Source: Thalassobacillus devorans MSP14
GTDB taxonomy: Bacteria > Bacillota > Bacilli > Bacillales > Halobacillaceae
Assembly (NCBI RefSeq): GCF_000496835.1
Contig: NZ_KI543236.1
Location: forward strand, 275,964 to 339,963
Length of the DNA: 64,000 nucleotides
Reading direction: 5' to 3'
Below the pieces are notes generated by a model. That model saw nothing but the letters and a program-made list of their open reading frames with translations. It had not been told where the DNA came from and did not search any database. The stretch's first letter is position 1. Every line of letters starts with the position of its first letter. Positions 53,737-61,495 of this stretch are shown here, piece by piece. A program made the translations under genes and the position numbers.

Positions 53737-53772
53737 CCTCTAATTGATGCTCAGGCATTGGTTAGGGGTTTT
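53737..53772 (+). terminator. Terminator of the btuF-bluB unit
   Basis: CCTCTAA/TTAGGGG stem (one G-T) followed by TTTTG and a further T-rich stretch. Confidence 0.65.
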
Positions 53773-53860
53773 GTTATTTTTTGAACAAAAAATTCAATTC
53801 GGTAACATAGCAGATGTAAACCGCCCACGGTATAGTTATTAGAAAATTTGGAATTATCTG

Positions 53861-53889
53861 TTGCGCTGTTAAAAGAATCTTGCTAGAAT
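53861..53889 (+). promoter_or_regulatory. Promoter of the structured leader / small RNA
   Basis: TTGCGC at 53861-53866, 17-base spacer, TAGAAT at 53884-53889. Confidence 0.65.
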
Positions 53890-53896
53890 AAAAAAC

Positions 53897-54045
53897 ACTA
53901 CATAGGAAGTGTAAAAAAACTGTCTATTCTAATCGACTCTACTGGCTCAAAGTAGAGCGTTTCATTAGAAAGAAACCAGTTTTATGCCTGGAGATAAGTA
54001 TGTTCAAAATACTGCTCGTGTGCATAGGACTGGTTTTTTATTTCC
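53897..54045 (+). ncRNA. Structured leader or small RNA ending in a terminator
   Basis: About 150 bases after a promoter. Domain 1 folds as TTCTAAT/ATTAGAA outside CTCTAC/GTAGAG. Domain 2 is a nested stem AAACCAGT / TATGC / AGTAT closing on ATACT / GCATA / ACTGGTTT, with a T-run after it (terminator). CTACTGG in the loop of domain 1 could pair with ACCAGT of the terminator, a possible antiterminator. It does not match any riboswitch class I can recall (purine, TPP, SAM, lysine, glycine, guanidine, preQ1, ZTP). It could control the aminotransferase operon or be an independent RNA. Confidence 0.55.
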
Positions 54046-54110
54046 CTTTAAGAAAGTTTAACTTCTTTAAAGGTTTGAAGTATACGAAAGTACGAAGGCT
54101 TTCGTTATAA
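54000..54110 (+). CDS. Possible 36-residue hydrophobic-basic peptide
   Basis: ATG 54000 with GGAG six bases upstream opens a 36-codon frame: MFKILLVCIGLVFYFPL, then a Lys/Arg-rich tail (RKFNFFKGLKYTKVRRLSL). The start codon is buried in the AGTAT/ATACT stem, and the frame crosses the terminator T-run into repeat copy 2. The shape resembles type I toxin peptides, but the terminator would usually cut the message. Low support. Confidence 0.2.
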   Translation: MFKILLVCIGLVFYFPLRKFNFFKGLKYTKVRRLSL

Positions 54111-54140
54111 GTACCTGGCTGCAAGACAGGTTTTCTAAAG
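54046..54140 (+). repeat. Dispersed ~93-bp structured repeat, copy 2
   Basis: Matches 6732-6823 throughout, with the same palindrome and terminal hairpin. It ends 18 bases before the aminotransferase start. Confidence 0.75.
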
Positions 54141-54157
54141 GAAATGGAGGTAGTGCT

Positions 54158-55489
54158 TTGGATCATCTTATTGAACTCGACAGAAAGCATTTTTTACATC
54201 CAACTTCGTCCATTCAGGCTCAGCAGACGAAAGGTGCCAAGCTGCTGGTGGAAAGCGGGGAAGGGATTTATCTGAAAGACAGGGAAGGAAAAGCTTATAT
54301 TGATGCGATGTCGTCGCTATGGAATGTGCATATCGGACATGGCAGAGAGGAATTGGCGGATGTTGCAGCGGCCCAGATGAAAAAGCTGGCGTTCAGTTCG
54401 GCATTTTCTACCTTCACCCATGAGCCCGGAATCCTGCTCGCTGAAAAAATAGCATCAATCGCTCCTGCTGACTTGAACGCTGTCTTCTTCACCTCCGGAG
54501 GTTCGGAATCGAATGATACAGCGATCAAGCTGGTCCGTCACTACTGGAAAATTCAAGGGGAGCCGAACCGCAGGAAAATCGTCGGCTTGAAGCGGGCCTA
54601 TCATGGGGTGGCTGCTGCCTCCACCAGTGCGACGGGTATCCCTGAGTTCTGGGAGATGGCTGGTCACATGATGGATGATTTTACCCACGCGGAAACTTCT
54701 TATCAAAGTACGACGAAAGAAGCGGTGGCATCGTTACGGGAAAAGTTCGAAGCGGAAGGTCCGGAAACAGTTGCGGCTTTTATCGCAGAACCGATCCAGG
54801 GAGCTGGGGGAGTACTGATTCCGCCTGATGATTACTTCCCTGAGATCCGTCAATTATGCGATGAATATGGGATTTTATTTATCGCGGATGAAGTCATTAC
54901 CGGTTTTGGCCGGACAGGAAAGATGTTCGGGCTGGAACATTCGGACGTTGTGCCGGACGTTATGACCTTCGCCAAAGGGGTGACCAGTGGGTATATGCCT
55001 CTTGGCGGGGTGGTAATTTCTGATTCGATTCATGAAGTGCTCAAAGCCCATTCCAAAGGTACCCTCTTTCATGGATTCACCTATAGCGGCCATCCAACTG
55101 CTGCAGCTGTGGGGTTGAGAAATATTGAACTGATCGAGAAGGAGGGACTTGTTGAGAATTCCAGGCTCATGGGAGCAAAGCTGTTAGCAGGTTTTAATAA
55201 GATCAAAGAGGACTTGAACATCGTAGGTGAGGTAAGAGCCAAGGGATTATTGGGAGCTGTCGAACTGGTTAAAGGTCCGGAAACGAATGACAGTTTCGCG
55301 AAAGATCAGGCAGTGGCTCCGAAAGTGATTGAGGAATTGCATCAAAGGGGTGTCATATGCAGAGCAGTCACCTACGAATCCAGTAACATCATCTGCTTCG
55401 CACCCCCGCTGATCATCAAGGAGCAGCAAATCAATGATCTATTGGATAAGCTGCATGATTCCATTTTATCCATACAAAAACAACTATGA
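54158..55489 (+). CDS. Class III PLP-dependent aminotransferase (omega-transaminase type)
   Basis: A 443-residue fold-type I aminotransferase. The class III pattern is intact: TSGGSESNDTAIKL, IAEPIQGAGGV, LFIADEVITGFGRTGKMFG (the PLP-binding Asp) and the lysine motif MTFAKGVTSGYMPLGG. It acts on an omega- or primary amine such as putrescine, taurine, beta-alanine or an aryl-alkyl amine; the substrate cannot be told from sequence. TTG 54158 has GGAGGT six bases upstream. It heads an operon with an amidohydrolase and an SSS symporter, suggesting import, hydrolysis and transamination of a nitrogen compound. Confidence 0.9.
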   Translation: MDHLIELDRKHFLHPTSSIQAQQTKGAKLLVESGEGIYLKDREGKAYIDAMSSLWNVHIGHGREELADVAAAQMKKLAFSSAFSTFTHEPGILLAEKIASIAPADLNAVFFTSGGSESNDTAIKLVRHYWKIQGEPNRRKIVGLKRAYHGVAAASTSATGIPEFWEMAGHMMDDFTHAETSYQSTTKEAVASLREKFEAEGPETVAAFIAEPIQGAGGVLIPPDDYFPEIRQLCDEYGILFIADEVITGFGRTGKMFGLEHSDVVPDVMTFAKGVTSGYMPLGGVVISDSIHEVLKAHSKGTLFHGFTYSGHPTAAAVGLRNIELIEKEGLVENSRLMGAKLLAGFNKIKEDLNIVGEVRAKGLLGAVELVKGPETNDSFAKDQAVAPKVIEELHQRGVICRAVTYESSNIICFAPPLIIKEQQINDLLDKLHDSILSIQKQL

Positions 55490-55521
55490 AGCACATGAAT
55501 ATGTCTGAGGAGGAAGGAAAT

Positions 55522-57159
55522 ATGGATGAAGCTGATCTGATTTTTATCAACGGAACTATATTGACCATGGATGATACGGCGCCTGCAGCAAGTGCGGTGG
55601 TCGTAAAAAATGGAGAAGTTGTCTATGTCGGAGAAACAGAAGCGGCGCTTGCCTGGAAGCAGGAAAAGAAAGAGGTTATCGATTTGGCAGGCAAGACGCT
55701 TATGCCCAGTTTCATAGAAAGCCATATACATCCGTCCATTTATGGTTTAACTCTACTAGAAGTAGATTGTAAGCCGACAGCTACTCCGTCAATTGCGGCT
55801 ATTACAGAGAAAATAAGTGAAAAAGCAGCCGATACCCCGGAAGGAGAATGGATAATGGGATGGGGCTGGGATGACAGCAAAATGGTGGATAAGCGTAATC
55901 CGACGCGCTGGGATCTCGATCAGGCCGCGCCGAATCATCCGGTTGTCTTGAAAAGGGCATGCGCCCATATGGCTGTCGCGAATTCCAAAGCACTGGAATT
56001 AAGCGGGGTATCAGAAGATACGCCAAAACCGGAAGGAGGAAATATCGAGCGGGATGAGCAAGGCAGGCTGACAGGACTGCTGCAGGAGAAAGCCCAGGGG
56101 TTGTTGAAAGCGCCAAAATATGGACCGGAGGATATGGCAAGAGGAATGAAATTAGCCCAGGACCAGTTTGCCGCCTGGGGAGTCACTACCGTCCATTGTA
56201 TGTCCACGCAAACCGCTGATTTGCAGGTTTATCAAACCTTATTAGAACAGGAAACCTTGAATGTCCGGGTCAGACCCTGGATATGGGCGATTGATCAGAA
56301 TGGTTTCGACGGCTCGATGGAAGAAGTTTTGAAAGTCGGCCTGCGTAGCGGTTTTGGTAATGACATGCTGAAAATCCAGGGATTGAAGTTCATGCTTGAT
56401 GGCAGTGTCGGTGGTAAAACGGCAGCTGTGTCAAAACCTTACATCGGGACAGAGGAAACAGGAATCCTTTATAACACTGTTGAGGAAATCGCTCCTCTTA
56501 TACAACGCGGGATTGAAGCAGGTTTAAGGATTGCCATCCATGCCATCGGTGATCGAGCCATTGATGTCGCCATCCAATCCTATGAACGAATCAACGAAAA
56601 GACACCTATCAAGCATATGCGCAACCGCATTGAACATTGCATATTTCCTACCACAGAGCACCTCCGGAAAATGAAAGATCTCGAACTAATTGCAGGCTCA
56701 TCGATAGGATTTCTTTACCATATCGGTGATAACTACCTGGCTAAGGCAGGGGAAGAACGGATGAAGCATGCATTCCCTCATCAGTCCTTCAAACAGGCAG
56801 GCGTTGTAGCACCTGGAAATTCTGATTTACCCGTGAACGATGGCAACCCATGGATGGGCATCTATAGTGCTGTCACTAGAAAAACCGCGAATGGACAAGT
56901 CGCCGGGACAGAAGAAAAAATAAGTGTATGGGAAGCCTTGAAAGCCTTTACCATCGACGCAGCATACAGTTCGTTTGAAGAACAGACCCTGGGAGTCATC
57001 AAACCTGGTGCAAAAGCTGATCTCATGGTCCTTTCCCAAAATCCACTGGAAATCGAAGCGGAACAGCTGCTTGACATCGAAACAGAAGAAACTTACTTAG
57101 CAGGTAAGAAGATTTATAGTAAGTCAACAACACGAAAGGGTGAGTCTATTGTTCAGTAA
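55522..57159 (+). CDS. Amidohydrolase family protein, YtcJ-like
   Basis: A 545-residue metal-dependent hydrolase of the amidohydrolase 3 (YtcJ/LAF3) group. A beta-sandwich start (LIFINGTILTMDD) leads to the metal motif ESHIHPS near residue 62. HAIGDRAID and NRIEHC give later histidines, and SDLPV the catalytic Asp. ATG 55522 has a strong GAGGAGGAAGG site; the first in-frame ATG, 55486, lacks one. Its 3' end overlaps the symporter start by 11 bases. Natural substrates of this group are mostly unknown. Confidence 0.9.
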   Translation: MDEADLIFINGTILTMDDTAPAASAVVVKNGEVVYVGETEAALAWKQEKKEVIDLAGKTLMPSFIESHIHPSIYGLTLLEVDCKPTATPSIAAITEKISEKAADTPEGEWIMGWGWDDSKMVDKRNPTRWDLDQAAPNHPVVLKRACAHMAVANSKALELSGVSEDTPKPEGGNIERDEQGRLTGLLQEKAQGLLKAPKYGPEDMARGMKLAQDQFAAWGVTTVHCMSTQTADLQVYQTLLEQETLNVRVRPWIWAIDQNGFDGSMEEVLKVGLRSGFGNDMLKIQGLKFMLDGSVGGKTAAVSKPYIGTEETGILYNTVEEIAPLIQRGIEAGLRIAIHAIGDRAIDVAIQSYERINEKTPIKHMRNRIEHCIFPTTEHLRKMKDLELIAGSSIGFLYHIGDNYLAKAGEERMKHAFPHQSFKQAGVVAPGNSDLPVNDGNPWMGIYSAVTRKTANGQVAGTEEKISVWEALKAFTIDAAYSSFEEQTLGVIKPGAKADLMVLSQNPLEIEAEQLLDIETEETYLAGKKIYSKSTTRKGESIVQ

Positions 57160-58597
57160 CCAGCAAGAGACGATTTTAATTACGATCATCGCTGTATATT
57201 TTGTGTTTTTATTTGGACTTTCTTTATTTGTCAACCGGAGTACCAAAACATATGAAGATTATAATGTCGCTGGCCGTTCTACCAAATTGATGCCGCTCAT
57301 ATTGACTTTTGTAGGGACGGCGATTGGGGGCTCGATTCTGCTTGGATACATGACAAAAGGGTATCTCTTTGGGATGGGACAGCAGTGGCTTGCGATAGGA
57401 TTCACATTGACTTCCATCGTGATAGCGGCATTTTTATTAAAGCGGATTCGTCTGCTTGGCGAGAAATACAATATGGTTACATTAGGGGACTTTACGGCGT
57501 TACGTTACGGAGAAGGTGCGAGGGTTCCGACGGTTATCAGTATTCTTTGCGCTTATTCTGCTATAACAGGTATGCAGTTTGTCGCAATCGCCACCATTTT
57601 GAATTTGACTATAGACCTTAATATGACTGCCGGGATTTTAATAGGATGGGTACTTTTAACGTTGAAAACGTATTTCGGCGGGCTCAAGTCCGTCATGCTT
57701 CAGGATGCGATCCACGGAACCATCCAAACCGTTGGTATTTTCTTTTTATTATTTGTCATTCTCTTCATGGTTGGAGATTGGGGATCGGTTGCGGAAAGTG
57801 CCAGAAATGCAGAAGACGGAAATATGTTGAGCATCTTCAATATCGGTACTTCCGAATTTTTGGTTTATATGCTGACGATCGGAGCTTACCAGTTTGTCAG
57901 ACAGGATGTATGGCAGCGATTTTGGGCAGCTAAAGACATTAAGACCGCTAAAACCGGTTTTTGGGCTGCCATTGTCCTCGGATTCCTGACAGCAGCTATA
58001 GCGGTTTTGATTGGATTTTTGGGCAAGTTCGGATTGAATATGACCAATATAGATCCGGCACTGATTTACTATGAAATCATTGGGCAGGTGTTACCATTCC
58101 CGTTAGTGATTGTGATGCTGATTGCATTATTGGCTACGGTCATTTCCTGTGCGGATTCATTTTTCCTTGCTGCTTCTTCATCGATTGTTAATGACATTAT
58201 TAAACCTAGAGTTGGTCACAAAGCCAGTGATAAGAAAATGCTGACTTACAGCAGGATGTCCGTGGTTATCGTCTCCATCGTGTCCGTACTGCTTGCTTTA
58301 TATATTCCTCAACTGGTTACACTCTGGATCACTGGAAGCGCGATGCTGGTATCCGGTCTCTTGGCACCAGTGCTATTCGGGTTATTCTGGAGAAGAACTA
58401 CGAAAACGGCAGGGCTCTCTGCGATGTGGGCAGGACTTATCGTTGCTGTAGCCTGGCAGATTGCAGGTCATCCTTTCGGTCTCCATCCGGTTTTCCTAGG
58501 TTTACCTGTTTCAATCATTACTTTAGTGACAGTTACGTTGGCTTCCCAAGAGGAAAAGGAACATGCGATATTTTCCGAAATGAAAAAGACAGTGTAA
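57149..58597 (+). CDS. Sodium:solute symporter (SSS family)
   Basis: A 482-residue transporter with about 13 helices. Family marks: YNVAGRSTKLMPLILTFVGTAIGGS near the N-terminus (quoted in part) and a conserved CADSFFLAASSSIVNDI in helix 8. It imports an organic solute with Na+, which suits a halophile. TTG 57149 is well spaced from AAAGGGTGAG; GTG 57140 overlaps that site. It is last in the aminotransferase-amidohydrolase-symporter operon and is followed by a strong terminator. Confidence 0.9.
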   Translation: MFSNQQETILITIIAVYFVFLFGLSLFVNRSTKTYEDYNVAGRSTKLMPLILTFVGTAIGGSILLGYMTKGYLFGMGQQWLAIGFTLTSIVIAAFLLKRIRLLGEKYNMVTLGDFTALRYGEGARVPTVISILCAYSAITGMQFVAIATILNLTIDLNMTAGILIGWVLLTLKTYFGGLKSVMLQDAIHGTIQTVGIFFLLFVILFMVGDWGSVAESARNAEDGNMLSIFNIGTSEFLVYMLTIGAYQFVRQDVWQRFWAAKDIKTAKTGFWAAIVLGFLTAAIAVLIGFLGKFGLNMTNIDPALIYYEIIGQVLPFPLVIVMLIALLATVISCADSFFLAASSSIVNDIIKPRVGHKASDKKMLTYSRMSVVIVSIVSVLLALYIPQLVTLWITGSAMLVSGLLAPVLFGLFWRRTTKTAGLSAMWAGLIVAVAWQIAGHPFGLHPVFLGLPVSIITLVTVTLASQEEKEHAIFSEMKKTV

Positions 58598-58620
58598 AAA
58601 TTTGATATAAGGAAAAGCGA

Positions 58621-58658
58621 AAGCACTCTGGCTGCTCATAAGGCCAGAGTGCTTTTTG
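58621..58658 (+). terminator. Terminator of the aminotransferase operon
   Basis: A perfect 12-bp stem AAGCACTCTGGC/GCCAGAGTGCTT followed by T. Confidence 0.95.
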
Positions 58659-58836
58659 TTTTTAAAGAATGGCACATTCGCAGGACTTTATGCGAAAATA
58701 TATAATCTTAATGTTTACATCCACTGTAAAAAATTCAAATCAATCATGAGTGATCATCAGGACTTCCTTATTAAAGCAGGACTGACAGGGGCATCATTAG
58801 GGTATAAGGTAAAACGGTAAAGGAGGTTCATTCTCT

Positions 58837-59295
58837 ATGGAACATAGAATTTCACACAAGGGTATGGATGAGTTATTAAAGCAATTGGAAGATGACTATG
58901 TGAAAGCTGTCAAAGGCAATGAAAGTAAGACTGTAGAAGATTTCATTGAAACGTTTTAGTATGATTCCTGGGACTACAATGAAGAGAATATAGATACAAT
59001 TAAAAGTGTGTTGAGCCGTTACAACCAGGGTGAAATTCATCCAGGGACCTTCAGCAGCGCTTTCAATGAAATGGTCGACCATCTTCTAATAAAGTTGCAG
59101 GACCTGGATCAGGATAAGGCATATCCTGTCATTCACTCGGACCACGGAGCTTCTATGCTCGTAGCTTTTGTAGATGGTTTGGTCATCCAATATTATATAG
59201 GTGTTTATGAGGTCGCCCAACTAAGAGAAATGACACCATATTTAAAGCGTGTTCTTCTGCAAGCTTTAAGAACTGAAGATGAAGCGAAAGGATGA
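58837..59295 (+). pseudogene. Unknown gene broken by an in-frame TAG
   Basis: ATG 58837 follows AAGGAGG and opens a 40-codon frame ending in TAG at 58957-58959. The same frame then stays open to 59295. The joined protein would be 152 residues, acidic and helical, with no stop other than TAG. The second part has only a GTG at 59008 without a ribosome site. The frame continuity, even composition and good initial ribosome site indicate one gene with a nonsense mutation (or a read-through stop). No family recognised. Confidence 0.7.
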
Positions 59296-59345
59296 CAGTG
59301 AAAAGGTTTAAGATATAATCAAAATTCAAGAAAGGTGATGGTTTT

Positions 59346-60386
59346 ATGAAAGCGGTACAAGTAACAGGTTACGGAGGAGTAGATCAATTAAAAGTAGTGG
59401 AAACTCCCATACCCGAGCCGAAAGAAAATGAAGTCCTTGTAAAAGTAAAAGCTTGTGCGATTAATAACACAGAAATCTGGATGCGGGAAGGGGCTTACGG
59501 CACCGGTTCTAAATCTGGATGGAGACCAGAAGGAGTCCAGTTTCCACGTACACCTGGATCTGACATTACAGGAAAAATAGTAAAAGTGGGAAATTTGGTA
59601 GAGGAATCGATGATGGATAAAGATGTTGTGTTATTTCCCTTTACCTCCAGTGGAGAAGAAGGTTCCGAACATATCGCTGAGGATATGTCTTTTATAGGTT
59701 CAGAATACGACGGGGGTTATGCCGAATATGTCGTTTGGCCAGCAGAGCTTTGCTATGATATGCCCCTCACCAGCTATTCAGAGAGTGCTGTCTTTTCAGT
59801 GAGCGGGTTAACTGCCTGGCATATGGTCAAACAAATTCAAGTTCAGCCTGGGGAGACGGTTGTGGTAACTGGGGCAAATGGTGGTGTAGGATCGTTAAAT
59901 GTACAAATTGCCTCTAAAGTCTTTGGTGCTGAAGTGATCGCGATCATTGGTGACTTGGAAAGTGAAGAAAGAATGAAGGAATTAGGAGCCACACACGTAT
60001 TATCATATAAATCGGATACGCTTTCCGAAGAAATTTTAGAGGTGAATGGAGGCCCGGTCGACTCCGTGCTGGATGTGGTAGGAGATGCTTTGTTTTCCAT
60101 TTCTCTTCAGGTTCTTAAGAAAGGAGGCAAGTTCTGTATTTCAGGATCTGCTGGCGGCCAGCAGACAAATCTTGATTTTAGAACGATGTACCTCAAACAT
60201 ATTACCATGTATGGATCTGTGCTGGGCACGAGGGCAGAGTTTAAAAATATGCTTCAGGCGATATCAGAAGGGAAAATTAAGCCTGTCATTGACAAAACCT
60301 TTCCTTTAGAAAAAGCAAGAGAAGCTCAAGTATATTTTAAAAATAAGGGGAAGTTAGGGAAAATTATATTGCTTCCTGAAGAATAG
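59346..60386 (+). CDS. Zinc-independent MDR oxidoreductase (quinone oxidoreductase-like)
   Basis: A 346-residue medium-chain dehydrogenase. The GroES-like N-domain includes PGSDITGKIVKVG. The nucleotide-binding motif VTGANGGVGSLNVQIA (about residue 174) fits NADPH. The catalytic and structural zinc cysteines of alcohol dehydrogenases are absent, placing it with quinone oxidoreductase/enoyl reductase-type members. Substrate unknown. AAAGGTGATGG precedes the ATG. Stands alone, with a terminator shared with the convergent DUF421 gene. Confidence 0.88.
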   Translation: MKAVQVTGYGGVDQLKVVETPIPEPKENEVLVKVKACAINNTEIWMREGAYGTGSKSGWRPEGVQFPRTPGSDITGKIVKVGNLVEESMMDKDVVLFPFTSSGEEGSEHIAEDMSFIGSEYDGGYAEYVVWPAELCYDMPLTSYSESAVFSVSGLTAWHMVKQIQVQPGETVVVTGANGGVGSLNVQIASKVFGAEVIAIIGDLESEERMKELGATHVLSYKSDTLSEEILEVNGGPVDSVLDVVGDALFSISLQVLKKGGKFCISGSAGGQQTNLDFRTMYLKHITMYGSVLGTRAEFKNMLQAISEGKIKPVIDKTFPLEKAREAQVYFKNKGKLGKIILLPEE

Positions 60387-60435
60387 ACTTTACTTTTATT
60401 TAATTTTACAAAGGTAATTGCTGTTCTTTCATATA

Positions 60436-60478
60436 AAAAGCAAGTATCATCCGGGAAAAGGATGGATACTTGCTTTTT
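60436..60478. terminator. Bidirectional terminator MDR / DUF421
   Basis: AAAAGCAAGTATCATCC with GGATGGATACTTGCTTTT (one mismatch or bulge), between convergent genes. Confidence 0.92.
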
Positions 60479-60496
60479 GTTTGATGAGTCCTTGTT

Positions 60497-61195
60497 TTAG
60501 TGAAGAACATCGTCATTGGTATCGATATATAGTGAGCCATCTTTTTGGATCTCCGCATAAAATACATCAGCTACCGATGTAATGCCTGCTCCTTTCAATT
60601 GCTGGTCTAACCACTTCTGATCAAGGTCCAGTTTCTTTAAATTTTGGCTGTTAACTTTTCCATCGTTAATAACAGCTGTTGGAATAGAAGAAATATTTGC
60701 TGTTTTTAATGGAGTGTTGCTATCGCCTTTAGTTAGCGGTTGTTTCGCTTGGTGTTTTAAAACAGAAAGCGTGCCGTCGGTTTCGAATATAGCATAGTCC
60801 ACATCAGATACAGAGAATACATTCTTTTTTCGTAATAAAACATGTAAAGCATCCATATCAAGTCGTGTTTTGCGTAGTTCATTTTCCATAATCTTACCGT
60901 TCCTGATTACAATGAGCGGCTGCCCTTCGATAGCGGTACGGACCGGTTTCGATTTAATATCCAAGTATCCAAGGGCTATCGTAAAAGCACTCCAGGCGAT
61001 TAGGGCGATAAGACCGTTCCGCACACTTAGGGTGGAATCGATTGCCAATGATGCGCCAATGGTTCCGATAGAAATAGCTGAAATAAAATTAAAGAAAGTC
61101 ATCTGGGAAATTTCTTTTCTGCCCATTAGTCTTGTTAAAGCCAATAACGTAATAAAGGCAAGAGCCAGTCTGAGGATCAGTACCATTACGGACAC
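60497..61195 (-). CDS. DUF421 membrane protein, second paralogue
   Basis: A 232-residue protein with three N-terminal helices and a DUF421 domain (EGQPLIVIRNGKIMEN, LRKKNVFSVSDVDYAIFETDG, DVFYAEIQ). The layout is the same as the protein at 27120, but the sequences are well diverged. The GTG start at 61195 has GGGAG nine bases upstream; ATG 61186 is possible. Function not established. Confidence 0.9.
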   Translation of the reverse strand: MSVMVLILRLALAFITLLALTRLMGRKEISQMTFFNFISAISIGTIGASLAIDSTLSVRNGLIALIAWSAFTIALGYLDIKSKPVRTAIEGQPLIVIRNGKIMENELRKTRLDMDALHVLLRKKNVFSVSDVDYAIFETDGTLSVLKHQAKQPLTKGDSNTPLKTANISSIPTAVINDGKVNSQNLKKLDLDQKWLDQQLKGAGITSVADVFYAEIQKDGSLYIDTNDDVLH

Positions 61196-61495
61196 CAGGA
61201 AGTGCTCCCTTCTGAAATGAGGTTTAGCCTTTATTATGAATGTAGAACGAGGAATTTATACATGGAATAAAGAGGAGTGAAGTACAAGTTGTAAATACGT
61301 TCTTATAAGCGGACCCATTTAGAGGCGTGCGAATAGTGTTGAGGATTTTGCAGAAAAATCAGTGTAAAGCGGTTTATTCCTGTCTTTCTGGCTGTGAAAT
61401 GTAAAAAGGTACATAATTCCTGTTTTCTGGTGGCGCTATCTTGTGTTATCTTGTATTTTGGAATTATTCTGTTCATGTATAAAAGGAGGATTCAT
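61196..61495. other. Intergenic region DUF421-OPT, 300 bases
   Basis: No gene, RNA or clear hairpin was found. A reading upstream of the OPT start (from 61394) is open but lacks a ribosome site and is rejected. Divergent promoters must lie here; none is clear enough to mark. Confidence 0.5.

Noticed and set aside
53897-54045. Known riboswitch class for the aminotransferase leader
   Set aside because: Purine, TPP, SAM, glycine, lysine, guanidine, preQ1, ZTP and c-di-GMP cores were compared from memory; none fits.
61394-61495. 34-residue N-terminal extension of the OPT transporter
   Set aside because: No ribosome site; ATG 61496 is preceded by AAAAGGAGG at ideal distance.
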